The notes: generated by a model not told the origin, from the letters alone. DNA of 64,000 nt from Amnibacterium flavum (GCF_003097495.1 NZ_QEOP01000001.1:868001-932000), one strand, 5' to 3'; shown: positions 1 to 9,240, counted from the stretch's first letter. A program made the numbers and translations.

Positions 1-3000
1 AGCTGGACCACCGCTCGCTTCTCCGAGTTCGGCAACACCGGCCCCGGTGCCACCGTCAACGCCAACCGCCCCCAGCTGAGCGCGAAGGACGCCGCCAACG
101 CGACGCCCGAGAAGTACCTCGCCGGCAAGGACGGCTGGAACCCCGTGGCCCCCACGGTCTCCGTCGCTCCCGCGGTTCCCTCCGGTGTGACCGCGACGGC
201 CGACTCCCGCGTCGTCCACCTCACCTGGAACGACGACATCTCGGCGAGCACCACCGGCTGGACCGTCTACCGCTCCACCGCCGGCGGAGTCGCTCAGAAG
301 ATCGCCTCGGTGAGCTCGCCCACCTACAGCGACACCACCGTCGAGAACGGCGTGAGCTACAGCTACAGCATCACCGCCGACTCCCGCTCCGGCGTCTCGT
401 CGGCTGCGAGCACCCCGGTCGACATCCTCGTCGCCGCGGCCCCGCTCGTCGTCGACATCACCGTCGATCCCGCGGCCACCGCCAACGGCACCTCGGTGTT
501 CACCACGCTCGCCTCGGCGCTCGCCGCAGCTCCCGCAGGAACCGCCACCAACCCGACGGTCATCCAGCTCGCTGCCGGTCGCTACGCCGAGTACGACGTG
601 GTCGACAAGCCGTACACGATCCTCGTCGGCGCCACCGGTGTCGCTCAGGACGTGGTGATCACGGGCAACCGCGCCGCAGGCACCCCGACCGGCACGACCA
701 CCGACGGTGTCGCCGACACCTACGGCACCTCGGGATCCGCGACCCTCGTGATCACGGGCAACAACGTGCAGCTCCGCGCACTGACCGTCGAGAACTCCTA
801 CGTCGAGGGCACCTACGCCAACGGCCAGGCAGTCGCTCTCCGCACGACCGGCGACAAGCTGGTCCTCGAGAACACGCGTCTCCTCGGCAACCAGGACACC
901 TTCTACGCGAACACCCCGAACACGGCGACCGGCTCCCGCGTCTACGTGCACGGCAGCTACATCGAGGGTGACGTCGACTTCGTCTTCGGACGCGCGACCG
1001 TCGTCATCGACGACAGCACGCTGAAGGCGCTCGACCACGGCACCTCGCCCAACGGCGCACTCACCGCGGCGAGCACGGACAAGAGCCAGAAGTACGGCTT
1101 CCTCATCACGGGCAGCCGTGTGATCGGCACTGCGCCCGACAACTCGCAGAACCTCGGCCGCCCCTGGCAGCCCGGGCAGAAGCAGGACGACGGCACGTCG
1201 ATCGCCGATGCGAACGCCATCGCCCAGGTCGTCGTCCGCGACAGCTGGCTCGGCCCGGTCGTCAGCACCTCGACGCCGTGGACCGACATGACCAACAGCG
1301 GCACCGTCACCAAGTGGCAGAGCGCCCGCTTCTTCGAGTACGGCAACACCGGACCCGGAGCAGCCACGGGAGACAACCACCCGCAGCTGACGGCGGCTCA
1401 GGCCGACGACTACACCGCTGAGGACTACCTCGCCGGTGCCGACGGCTGGAACCCGGTGGTCGAGCCGGCAGCCGACCTCGCCCCCGCGGCAGTCACGGGT
1501 CTCACCGCGACCGCCAACGAGAAGCAGGTCGGACTCAGCTGGAACGACGGCCCCGAGAGCGACACAGTCACCTACCGCGTGTATCGCTCCATCGGGTCCG
1601 ACGCCGTCGTAGCCGATGCCGCTCATCTCGTCGCCGAGGTCGCCAAGCCGACCTACCTCGACAAGGGCCTCGTCAACGGCACGGTTCACCACTACCTCGT
1701 GGTGGCAGTCGACCGCGCCGGCAACGCCTCGGCGCCGTCGATCACCGTCGACGCGACGCCGAACGTCGCGCCGCTCGTCGCCGACCTCACCGTCGCGCAG
1801 GACGGCAGCGGCGACTACACCTCGGTGCAGGCAGCGCTCACGGCCATCCAGCCGGGAACCGCGGCCAAGCCCAAGGTGATCATGGTCGCCCCGGGCACCT
1901 ACCACGAGGTCGTCATCTCCACGAAGGCCAACGTCATCCTCGCCGGCACCACGGGCAACGCCCGCGACGTCGTCATCGAGTTCGACAACGCCAACGGCAC
2001 GACCAAGTCGGGCACCACCTGCCCGGCCGTCACCGCCGCCACCTGCGGAACCGCGGGCAGCGCCACCGTCACCCTCTCGGGCGGCGGAGTGCAGGTGCGC
2101 GATCTCACGATCGCCAACACCTTCGACAAGGCGGCTCACCCCGAGATCGGCAACTTCAACACCCAGGCCGTCGCGCTCCGCGCCACCGGCGACCGTCAGG
2201 TGTACACGAACGTCCGTCTGCTCGGAGTCCAGGACACCCTGAACGCCGACGCGAGCGGAAACATCTCCGCCAATGGTTCGGGCTACCCGCGCCAGTACTA
2301 CGTGAACAGCTACATCGAGGGCAACGTCGACTTCGTCTTCGGACGAGCCACCGCCGTCTTCGACCGCGTCACGTTCTTCGCCAGCAACCACGCCGGAGGC
2401 ACGATCTTCGCCCCCAGCACTGCCAGCAAGAGCAACGGCTACCTGGTCGTCGACAGCCGCATCGCGAGTGACAACGACCCGGGCACCTTCGCCCTGGGCC
2501 GTCCGTGGCGCTCGTGGAGTGACGGGGCGTACCCCGACAACTCGCGCGGCGAGACGATCATCCGCAACACCTGGATCGCCGAGGGTATCTCGACGGGCCA
2601 GCCGTGGACGGACTTCGCGCCCAACGTCTGGACCGACGGCCGCTTCTTCGAGTACGGCAACACCGGGCCCGGGGCCACGGTGAACGCCAACCGCCCGCAG
2701 CTCAGCGCTGCTGACGCGGCGAACCGCACCGCGGTGTCCTACCTCGCGGGCTCCGATGGCTGGAACCCCGTGCTGGATGCCTCCGCCGATGTCCGTCCCG
2801 CGGCCCCCGCCGCACTGGACGCGGCTGTCGGCTCGGGTCAGGCCGTACTGACCTGGGACGAGAACACCGAGGCCGACGTCACGAGCTACCGCGTCTACCG
2901 CGATGGCGCCCCGATCGGGACGACCAGCAAGGCCGGCTACACCGACACGGGTCTCACCAACGACGTGGCCTACAGCTACGCGGTGACGGCGATCGACGCT

Positions 3001-5667
3001 CAGGGCACCGAGAGCGCCCTGTCGGCGCAGGTCTCGGTCACCCCGCGGCTCAAGATCGACGCCACGGTCGGCGACGGCGGATACGCCAGCCTCCAGGCTG
3101 CGGTGAACGCAGCCACCGGAAGCGGCGAGTGGGTCATCAAGGTCCTGCCCGGCACCTACACCGGCAACACCACGATCACGCGCAACAACGTGACGATCAT
3201 CGGTGGCGGCGCCGCGAACAGCGATGTCGTGCTCACGAGCGGAACCACGACCCCCACCCTGTCGATCACCGGATCGTCGGTGACCGTCCGCGGACTCTCG
3301 GTGGTCAACACCTCCACCGCGAGCAACAGCCCGGCCGTGTCGATGACCGGCGACAAGGTGCTGCTGCGCGGCGTCGCCCTCACCGGCACCGACCGCACGG
3401 TCTGGGCCGATGTGCCCACCGCCGGTGCGACATCACGCCAGATGATCGAAGCCTCGACCATCTCCGGCGCGAACAACGTCGTGCTCGGTCGAGCCACGCT
3501 GGTGATCCACGACACGGCCATCACGGCGACCCGCACCTCGGGCCTGCTGCTGGTGCCGAGCACCGTGGCGAACGGCGGCAAGGGCTTCCTCGTGACGAAC
3601 TCGACCATCACACCCGCAGCGGGCGTCTCCGACGTGCGACTCGGCGGTCCGTACACGCAGGGGACCACCACCGCTGCCAACTCTCCGCAGGCGATCATCC
3701 GCGACACCGTGCTGGCCTCCGGCATCAAGTCCAACCCCTGGATGGACTTCAACGGCGCCAAGTGGACGGATGCCCGCTTCGGCGAGTACGCCAACACGGG
3801 TGCCGGTGCCGCGGTCAACGCGAACCGTCCGCAGCTGTCGCCCGCCGAATCGGTGGATGCGACGGTGTCGAGCTGGCTGGGTGCCGCGACCTGGTACCCC
3901 GCGGTCGTCGACCCGGCCACCCCGGCCGACGTCACGGCGCCTGCCGCCCCCGCCGGAATCACCGCGACAGCGGGCGACGCCTCGGCGACGCTCACCTGGA
4001 CCGCCTCTGCTGATGCGGACCTCGCGGGCTACCGCGTGTACCGCTCGGTCGGCACCTCGGTGACGCCCGGAGTCGCGACTCTGGTCGCCACGCTCGGCGC
4101 GGTGAGCTCGTTCACCGACACGGGGCTCACGAACAACACCACGTACTCCTACGCGGTGAAGTCGTTCGACCAGGTCGGCAACGCCTCGGCTGCGGCCACC
4201 GCATCGGTCAAGCCCGCTGACACCGCGCCGCCCGCCACCCCGACCGGTCTCACGGCCACCGGCGGCGACAGCAAGGTGCTGCTGGCCTGGACCGCGAACA
4301 CCGAGGGCGACCTCGCCGGCTACAACGTGTACCGCGACGGCAACAAGCTGAACAGCGCGCTGCTGACCACTCCGGCATACACGGAGTCGGGTCTCGACAA
4401 CGGCACCGCGTACAGCTACTCGGTCAAGGCGGTGGACACCACCGGCCTGGAGTCGGCAGCGGCGACCGCGACGGCGACCCCCAAGGTCGGCGACGCGGCT
4501 CCTCCCGCAACCCCGACCGGAGTCGGCACGGTGCTCGGCAAGAACGCCGTGACGGTGAACTGGTCGGCAGTGGGAGACGGCGATCTGGCCGGCTACGACG
4601 TGGTCCGCGACGGAACCGTCGTCGGCTCGGTCGCAGCGGGAACCACCAGTTACACGGACACGGCCGTCGTGATCGGCACCGCGTACTCGTACACGGTGGT
4701 CGCGAAGGACACCGCATCGAACGCCTCGGCTGCCTCGGCGGCTGCCACCGCAATCCCGATCAAGGTGGACCTCGTGGTCGCCGCCGACGGAAGCGGCGAC
4801 GCGACAACGGTGGCTGCCGGCATCGGGCTGCTCGCTGACAACGCCGACTACGTGGCTCAGGGCTACCGCACGATCCTGGTCAAGCCGGGCACCTACACGG
4901 GTCTCGTCTCGAGCGGCAACCGCTACGGAGTCAAGGTCGTCGGCGCCACGTCGAACCCGGCCGACACCGTGATCACCGGCCCCGCCGGTGCGGTCGCGAC
5001 CGTGACCGTGTCGGGCAAGGAGTGGACGTTCAAGAACGTGACCATCGCCAGCACGGGAGCAGCAGCCGGTGGTCAGGCCACCGCCGTGCAGATCAAGGCC
5101 GGCGACAAGCAGGTGCTCGACAACGTGCGCCTGCTGGGTGACAAGCAGACTCTGCTCGTCTCCACCGCCAACGTGACCACGTTCAGCCGGGTCTACGTGA
5201 CCGGCTCGTACATCGAGGGCGGCGCCGACCTGATCCTGGGCCGCGCGATCACGGTGATCGACCGCAGCACCATCCACGTGCTCAACCGGCCGGGTGCCGC
5301 TCTGACCGACTCGTCGATCGACGCGTCGTCGCAGTACGGCTTCCTCATCACCGACAGCTCGATCGTCACCGATGGCAACCCCGGATCGATCTTCCTCGGA
5401 CGGCCGTATTCGACCCAGGGCAAGGCGCAGGTCGTCGTCCGCAACACCGACCTCGGAGCGGCGATCAACACGCCGCAGCCGTGGAAGGACTGGGACGCCG
5501 TCACCCTGTGGACCGCCGGACGCTTCAACGAGTACCAGAACACCGGTGCCGGAGCGGCGATCGTCGATCCCGCCAAGCGCCCTCAGCTGAGCGATGCTGA
5601 CGCGGCGAACTACACCGCGGCGAAGTACCTCGCGGGCACCGACGGCTGGAACCCCACCGGCCGCTGA
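1..5667 (+). CDS. Multidomain secreted pectin methylesterase / fibronectin-III protein (5' end outside window)
   Basis: The frame is open from base 1, so the true start and signal peptide lie upstream. Bases 1-140 encode the tail of an earlier esterase unit. Four more units follow (about 440-1460, 1780-2760, 3055-3900 and 4760-5660), separated by fibronectin-III domains; three of these lie in a row at 3915-4755. Units 1 and 2 keep the carbohydrate esterase 8 signature: QDT (892-900; 2230-2238), the second Asp in DFVFG (976; 2329) and GRPW. Such enzymes remove methyl esters from homogalacturonan outside the cell. In unit 3 the QDT position reads DRT, the second Asp is Asn and GRPW is GGPY; in unit 4 QDT reads KQT but the second Asp and the Arg remain. 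Each unit ends with a YLAG-DGWNP motif. No sorting signal is visible at the C terminus. The family call is secure; activity of units 3 and 4 is doubtful. Confidence 0.93.
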   Translation, partial: SWTTARFSEFGNTGPGATVNANRPQLSAKDAANATPEKYLAGKDGWNPVAPTVSVAPAVPSGVTATADSRVVHLTWNDDISASTTGWTVYRSTAGGVAQKIASVSSPTYSDTTVENGVSYSYSITADSRSGVSSAASTPVDILVAAAPLVVDITVDPAATANGTSVFTTLASALAAAPAGTATNPTVIQLAAGRYAEYDVVDKPYTILVGATGVAQDVVITGNRAAGTPTGTTTDGVADTYGTSGSATLVITGNNVQLRALTVENSYVEGTYANGQAVALRTTGDKLVLENTRLLGNQDTFYANTPNTATGSRVYVHGSYIEGDVDFVFGRATVVIDDSTLKALDHGTSPNGALTAASTDKSQKYGFLITGSRVIGTAPDNSQNLGRPWQPGQKQDDGTSIADANAIAQVVVRDSWLGPVVSTSTPWTDMTNSGTVTKWQSARFFEYGNTGPGAATGDNHPQLTAAQADDYTAEDYLAGADGWNPVVEPAADLAPAAVTGLTATANEKQVGLSWNDGPESDTVTYRVYRSIGSDAVVADAAHLVAEVAKPTYLDKGLVNGTVHHYLVVAVDRAGNASAPSITVDATPNVAPLVADLTVAQDGSGDYTSVQAALTAIQPGTAAKPKVIMVAPGTYHEVVISTKANVILAGTTGNARDVVIEFDNANGTTKSGTTCPAVTAATCGTAGSATVTLSGGGVQVRDLTIANTFDKAAHPEIGNFNTQAVALRATGDRQVYTNVRLLGVQDTLNADASGNISANGSGYPRQYYVNSYIEGNVDFVFGRATAVFDRVTFFASNHAGGTIFAPSTASKSNGYLVVDSRIASDNDPGTFALGRPWRSWSDGAYPDNSRGETIIRNTWIAEGISTGQPWTDFAPNVWTDGRFFEYGNTGPGATVNANRPQLSAADAANRTAVSYLAGSDGWNPVLDASADVRPAAPAALDAAVGSGQAVLTWDENTEADVTSYRVYRDGAPIGTTSKAGYTDTGLTNDVAYSYAVTAIDAQGTESALSAQVSVTPRLKIDATVGDGGYASLQAAVNAATGSGEWVIKVLPGTYTGNTTITRNNVTIIGGGAANSDVVLTSGTTTPTLSITGSSVTVRGLSVVNTSTASNSPAVSMTGDKVLLRGVALTGTDRTVWADVPTAGATSRQMIEASTISGANNVVLGRATLVIHDTAITATRTSGLLLVPSTVANGGKGFLVTNSTITPAAGVSDVRLGGPYTQGTTTAANSPQAIIRDTVLASGIKSNPWMDFNGAKWTDARFGEYANTGAGAAVNANRPQLSPAESVDATVSSWLGAATWYPAVVDPATPADVTAPAAPAGITATAGDASATLTWTASADADLAGYRVYRSVGTSVTPGVATLVATLGAVSSFTDTGLTNNTTYSYAVKSFDQVGNASAAATASVKPADTAPPATPTGLTATGGDSKVLLAWTANTEGDLAGYNVYRDGNKLNSALLTTPAYTESGLDNGTAYSYSVKAVDTTGLESAAATATATPKVGDAAPPATPTGVGTVLGKNAVTVNWSAVGDGDLAGYDVVRDGTVVGSVAAGTTSYTDTAVVIGTAYSYTVVAKDTASNASAASAAATAIPIKVDLVVAADGSGDATTVAAGIGLLADNADYVAQGYRTILVKPGTYTGLVSSGNRYGVKVVGATSNPADTVITGPAGAVATVTVSGKEWTFKNVTIASTGAAAGGQATAVQIKAGDKQVLDNVRLLGDKQTLLVSTANVTTFSRVYVTGSYIEGGADLILGRAITVIDRSTIHVLNRPGAALTDSSIDASSQYGFLITDSSIVTDGNPGSIFLGRPYSTQGKAQVVVRNTDLGAAINTPQPWKDWDAVTLWTAGRFNEYQNTGAGAAIVDPAKRPQLSDADAANYTAAKYLAGTDGWNPTGR

Positions 5668-5680
5668 TCTGCGGAGAACA

Positions 5681-5720
5681 CGAGAGCGGGGCCCGATGGA
5701 AATGTCGGGCCCCGCTCTCG
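5681..5720 (+). terminator. Intrinsic terminator hairpin
   Basis: A perfect 16-bp stem (5681-5696 with 5705-5720) closes an 8-base loop 13 bases after the pectinesterase stop codon. There is no clear T tract, as is usual in this group. It also lies 3' of the convergent gene at 5778-6095 and may serve both. Confidence 0.85.
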
Positions 5721-5777
5721 TCGCATCACCGACCGGCTCGCAGTTCTGAGCGCATCCGGGTCGCCCCGAGGCAGCCG

Positions 5778-6095
5778 TCAGCTCGAGGCGACGATGTGCA
5801 CATCCGCGCGCATCGACGAGTCCACGCCCGTCTGGGTCTCGAGGAGGTCGAACACGCGCTGGTGACCCTCGTCGAGCCTGGGGTCGGAGTAGTGCCGATC
5901 GAACGACGCTTGGTCTCGGTAGAACTCGAACGCCCACATGACATCGGGATTCTCGGCGTCACGACTCAGTGACCAGTCCGTCGGACCGTCAGGGTCACCC
6001 GAGTAATGCATGTCGGTGACCAGGTCGAAGAGCTCCTCGCCCTTACCTGCCTTTGCCTGGAAGCGCAGTACGACGCCAGGTTGATTGCTATTCAT
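5778..6095 (-). CDS. Antibiotic biosynthesis monooxygenase (ABM) domain protein
   Basis: A 105-residue protein made of one ferredoxin-like ABM domain: a beta strand near the start (GVVLRFQAKAGKGEEL), a helix, and the typical WAFEFYRDQASFDRHYSDP stretch around residues 53-71. Single-domain members are small dimeric cofactor-free oxygenases or stress-related quinol monooxygenases; the substrate cannot be told. The gene is divergent from a TetR regulator, and the 76-bp space between them holds two copies of a palindrome, so it is probably the target of that repressor. The ATG start follows a GGAG-type ribosome site about 8 bases away. Confidence 0.75.
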   Translation of the reverse strand: MNSNQPGVVLRFQAKAGKGEELFDLVTDMHYSGDPDGPTDWSLSRDAENPDVMWAFEFYRDQASFDRHYSDPRLDEGHQRVFDLLETQTGVDSSMRADVHIVASS

Positions 6096-6114
6096 GATGT
6101 CTCCTTCGAAGATT

Positions 6115-6151
6115 GGAATGCCGTTCCACTAGAAGTTTGGAACGCGATTCC
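6115..6151. promoter_or_regulatory. Paired TetR-type operators between ABM gene and tetR
   Basis: Two imperfect palindromes, GGAATGCCGTTCC (6115-6127) and GGAACGCGATTCC (6139-6151), are inverted copies of one site (consensus TGGAATNNCGTTCCA). The second overlaps the -35 element TTGGAA (6137-6142) of a promoter whose -10 (CAAGAT, 6160-6165, 17-base spacer) ends six bases before the tetR ATG. The layout predicts control of both genes by the regulator next door. Confidence 0.65.
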
Positions 6152-6171
6152 AGTCGTGTCAAGATGAAGCC

Positions 6172-6882
6172 ATGGAACCCAACGCATCGCAGCGCCGAGG
6201 ACGTCGTCCGGACGCGCTCTCCGCGAGCACGATCGTGGGCGCGGCGATCGGAATTCTGGACGTCGGAGGAGAATCCGCGCTGACGTTCCGCTCGCTGTCC
6301 GAAGTGCTTCAGACCGGTCCGGGCGCGATCTATCACCACCTCGCGAACAAGGGCGAGATCCTCGCGGCCGCCGCTGCCGAGGTCATCACGCGAGCGGTGT
6401 CTGAAGCGCGCCGAGACCGTGCGGACGGCGGTATCCGGGCGGTCATGCTCGCGCTGTTCGACGCGATCGACACCCACCCGTGGATCGGCGCTCAACTCGC
6501 TCAGGCACCCTGGCAGCCGGCGGTGCTCGAGATGCTCGAGAGCATCGGCGAGCACCTGGACGGTCTCGGAGTGGAGGAACGGCACCAATTCGCAGCCGCG
6601 ACGAGCTTGGTGAATTTCACGCTCGGCATGGCGAGCCAGTACGCCGCCGGAGCGCGCCTGTCCCGCGACTCGGACCGGGCATCGTTCCTGCAGAGGATCG
6701 CGAAAGAGTGGGCCAGTGAATCCAGCGCCATGACCCATCCCTTCGCCCGACGCATGGCCGGGCACCTCGCTGAGCACGACGACCGCCTCCAGTTCACCGC
6801 TGGGATCGAGTTCATCCTCGCCGGCATCACGTCGACTGCCATTCCGGAGAGCACTGGTCGCCGGTCCGCTGGCGAGCGCTGA
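6172..6882 (+). CDS. TetR/AcrR family transcriptional regulator
   Basis: A 236-residue regulator. Residues about 15-65 form the TetR DNA-binding domain; the recognition helix region reads TGPGAIYHHLANKGEIL, matching the family pattern in which an aromatic pair precedes the next helix. The rest is a helical ligand-binding and dimerisation domain. It is divergent from the ABM monooxygenase gene. The ATG lies only six bases after a possible -10 hexamer and has no ribosome site, so the message is probably leaderless. The effector is unknown. Confidence 0.85.
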   Translation: MEPNASQRRGRRPDALSASTIVGAAIGILDVGGESALTFRSLSEVLQTGPGAIYHHLANKGEILAAAAAEVITRAVSEARRDRADGGIRAVMLALFDAIDTHPWIGAQLAQAPWQPAVLEMLESIGEHLDGLGVEERHQFAAATSLVNFTLGMASQYAAGARLSRDSDRASFLQRIAKEWASESSAMTHPFARRMAGHLAEHDDRLQFTAGIEFILAGITSTAIPESTGRRSAGER

Positions 6883-7026
6883 GGCCGGATCGTCGCCCCG
6901 TGCGGAAGCGGGTATTCTCGCCCGAGGGATCGTCCTCTCGCGGCACCGGTAGGGGATTCTCGATCGGACCAGCGAGCCCGCTCGGTCGACGCGCCTTTCG
7001 GACCCACGGCCGAGACGGCCGGAGTG

Positions 7027-7404
7027 CTAACGGTCGCCGACGGGCGTGCTGAACAGGTTGACGACGTTCCCATCCGGGTCGCGGATGAGTGCCGATCGGT
7101 TGCCCCACGGCATCGTCGTCGGTGGGAGGACGACGTCCTCCTGCTCGACCTGGAGCCGGGCGAATTCACCGTCGACGTCACTGACTTCGAACTCGATCAA
7201 GACCGAACGGTTGGTCCCGGGGGTCACGGCGCCGCCGAGCATCGCAACCGTCGCTGTGCTCGCGATCGCCAGATTCGCACCTGGCCCGCTGAACTGCGCG
7301 AAGATCGGCGCGGGGCGCTCAGCCCGGTGTCCGATGACGCGTTCGTAGAAGGTGACGAGACCTTCGAGGTCGTCGGTGACGATGCGGATGGATGCGAATG
7401 GCAT
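7027..7404 (-). CDS. VOC family (glyoxalase/bleomycin-resistance fold) protein
   Basis: A 125-residue protein with the paired beta-alpha-beta-beta-beta layout of the vicinal oxygen chelate fold: IRIVTDDLEGLVTFYERVIG at the start and a closing ALIRDPDGNVVNLFS segment (about residues 104-118), which usually carries the last metal ligand; here the position reads Asn-Val-Val-Asn, so metal binding is uncertain. A strong AGGAGG site sits seven bases before the ATG. It lies downstream of, and in the same direction as, a WYL-type regulator, a common pairing. Reaction unknown. Confidence 0.8.
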   Translation of the reverse strand: MPFASIRIVTDDLEGLVTFYERVIGHRAERPAPIFAQFSGPGANLAIASTATVAMLGGAVTPGTNRSVLIEFEVSDVDGEFARLQVEQEDVVLPPTTMPWGNRSALIRDPDGNVVNLFSTPVGDR

Positions 7405-7502
7405 GGAAGGGCCTCCTGCGGTGATGACGACCTGGAGATCCCAGTCTCACCGGCTGCTGCGACACCGTGCTGTCGGTGTTTACGCAGTTCGTCTCGAATT
7501 GT

Positions 7503-8219
7503 TCAGTCCTCGTCGAGGACCGATCGCAGACGCCCGTACTGAATGGCGAGGCTCTCGGGACGGATCGAGCGCGGCTGAGGCCGCTCGTCCGTCAGCTCGA
7601 CAGACCGCATGCGGTCGCCGCGGAACGCGCGGACTCCTTCCCGGAGCCGGCACCAGGCGATGAGGTACCACTGCCCGTCTTTGCCGATGGAGCCGAGCGG
7701 CTCGACGTCGCGCACGGATTCCGATCCGGACTTGTCCTGGTAGCGCAGGCGCACCACGCGGTCCGATCGGAGCGCGGCAGCGAACTCCGTCGGCACCGTC
7801 CTGTTCTCGGTGCTTTCGAGGAAGTGGACTCGGGACGCGACGGCGGCGGCTCGTGCGGCGTCGGCGTCCGGCATGACCGCGAGGGTCTTCCGCGCCGCCG
7901 TTCGGGCGGCGTGCCGGAACGGGCTGTGTCGAAGTCCGCCGAGCCCGATCAGTATCGCGAGGGCCTCGTCCAACGTGAATCCCGCCGGGCCGAGGGTTGC
8001 GGAGGCGTCGATCGCATACCCGCCGGTCCGACCCGGTTCCGCCCAGATCGGTAGCCCGGACTGCTGCAACGCGGCGACGTCGCGCTCGATGGTTCTCACG
8101 GACACCTCGAACCGCTCAGCAAGCCGTCGAGCGCTGCGCGGACGCGGGGACACGGCTCGAAGCTCCTCGACGAGGGCATAGAGACGGTCGGTTCGGTTCA
8201 CCCCGCAATCATCTGCCAT
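7503..8219 (-). CDS. YafY-type HTH/WYL-domain transcriptional regulator
   Basis: A 238-residue regulator from the ATG at 8219, chosen because the helix-turn-helix begins a few residues later; upstream codons in frame encode low-complexity sequence and an in-frame GTG at 8201 is a further option. An N-terminal winged helix (RRLAERFEVSVRTIERDVAAL, in two parts about residues 27-50) is followed by a WYL domain near residues 150-200 with the motif QWYLIAW and then GVRAFRGDRM. WYL domains sense small ligands or nucleic acids. The neighbouring VOC gene downstream is the likely target. Confidence 0.82.
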   Translation of the reverse strand: MADDCGVNRTDRLYALVEELRAVSPRPRSARRLAERFEVSVRTIERDVAALQQSGLPIWAEPGRTGGYAIDASATLGPAGFTLDEALAILIGLGGLRHSPFRHAARTAARKTLAVMPDADAARAAAVASRVHFLESTENRTVPTEFAAALRSDRVVRLRYQDKSGSESVRDVEPLGSIGKDGQWYLIAWCRLREGVRAFRGDRMRSVELTDERPQPRSIRPESLAIQYGRLRSVLDED

Positions 8220-8310
8220 CCGCCGCGAGCTTGCCGTCGACGGCGGTACCATCCCTGAGCTCTCCGAAGAAGAGGACCGAAGCGCCCCCGCTGCACGGGC
8301 GCGCACGGCG

Positions 8311-8354
8311 GCATGTAGAGACAACGGGGGACGGTGCATGCAGAGACGACGGGG
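8311..8354. repeat. Two direct repeats, 25-bp period
   Basis: The 19-base element GCATGYAGAGACRACGGGG occurs at 8311-8329 and again at 8336-8354 with two differences, giving a 25-bp start-to-start spacing. It lies between the WYL regulator and the Imm35-like gene. Phased direct repeats can be protein-binding sites; the role here is unknown. Confidence 0.5.
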
Positions 8355-8418
8355 AAGGGGATTGAATTGCTAGTGAACCGGGCGGACAAAGCGTGTGATC
8401 CGTTGAGGAGGACCCGAA

Positions 8419-8490
8419 ATGAGCACCCGACCCAAGGCGAGTGGCATCCTGAGCCACGCCCTCGGCATCCACCTCGAGCAGATTGCCTGA
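8419..8490 (+). CDS. Possible 23-residue ORF with strong ribosome binding site
   Basis: An ATG at 8419 has a near-ideal site (GAGGAGG ending about seven bases upstream) and encodes MSTRPKASGILSHALGIHLE plus three residues before TGA at 8490. Nine bases later the Imm35-like gene starts, and its own ribosome site (GAGG) overlaps this stop codon, suggesting coupled translation. It could be a leader peptide, the remnant of a lost partner gene, or chance. No family is recognised. Confidence 0.35.
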   Translation: MSTRPKASGILSHALGIHLEQIA

Positions 8491-8499
8491 GGTCGGCAC

Positions 8500-9240
8500 A
8501 TGAGAAGTCTGGACGAAGCGAGAACGCACGCGGCCGCGCTTCTGGCGCAGGTGGTGGCGAGAAACGGCGTCGAGGTTGCCTTCTTCGCAGGGCAGTTCGG
8601 TGTGCCTGAACATGAGGACCACGGCGACGTCTGGGTGTTCAACTGGCAGAGCGTGGGGTACCTCCGCACCGGCGATGCCCGCGATCAGCTCCTGATCGGA
8701 CCTATCGTCGTGCCGAAAGATGACCGACCCGCGGTTCATCTCGGCACCGCCGACACGACCGAGGATGAGGTCGAGCGCTGGAGGAAGCGCTCCGAGTGGG
8801 ATGCCGACCCGCTGATCCGAGAGTGGGCGGAGCGACTCGGAATGTCGTTGCCCTCGTCGGGGCCGGACGTCGTGCGGGGTTTCGGCGACATGGAGGTCGA
8901 CTTCGAATTGCAGCGCCGTGCCGGTCGCTTCGTCGTCGTCCGTGTCAGCCGAGGAGTTCCCCAGGTGCAGGGCAGCTTCGCAACCGAGCAAGATGGAGAC
9001 CGCTTCCTGTTGATACAGCTGATCAATGTTTGGCGCTCCGAACAGAGACGACCCGCAATGTGGCGGGACGAGCTCGCGGCTGGCGTCGCTCTCGACGAGG
9101 GACCGACGAGCGTCGACCTCCGATGGGAGGCGGGAGAAGCCGAGTTCCCGGGCGGTCGTCTCGGGGTGGCCGGAGCAACCCAGTTCAGTCACGCGATCGG
9201 TCGCTCGCTCGAGCAGATCAGCCACGCGCTCAGTCGGTGA
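8500..9240 (+). CDS. Imm35/YrhB-like putative immunity protein with an extra C-terminal domain
   Basis: A 246-residue cytosolic protein without signal or membrane segments. Residues about 1-100 resemble the Imm35 (YrhB) fold of polymorphic-toxin immunity proteins: a helix, then DVWVFNWQSVGYLRTGD, LLIGPIVVPKDD and a following HLGTAD strand. Residues about 130-190 form a second segment (DFELQRRAGRFVVVRVSRG, then ATEQDGDRFLL) that looks like another small beta-rich domain, possibly also immunity-like. No toxin gene or secretion gene is adjacent. The assignment rests on pattern resemblance only and could be wrong. Confidence 0.5.
   Translation: MRSLDEARTHAAALLAQVVARNGVEVAFFAGQFGVPEHEDHGDVWVFNWQSVGYLRTGDARDQLLIGPIVVPKDDRPAVHLGTADTTEDEVERWRKRSEWDADPLIREWAERLGMSLPSSGPDVVRGFGDMEVDFELQRRAGRFVVVRVSRGVPQVQGSFATEQDGDRFLLIQLINVWRSEQRRPAMWRDELAAGVALDEGPTSVDLRWEAGEAEFPGGRLGVAGATQFSHAIGRSLEQISHALSR

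Noticed and set aside
3433-5937. 834-residue minus-strand ORF antisense to the pectinesterase
   Set aside because: Its sequence is Arg/Gly/Asp-rich low complexity, and the plus strand carries clear esterase and fibronectin-III motifs. It is a GC-rich shadow frame.
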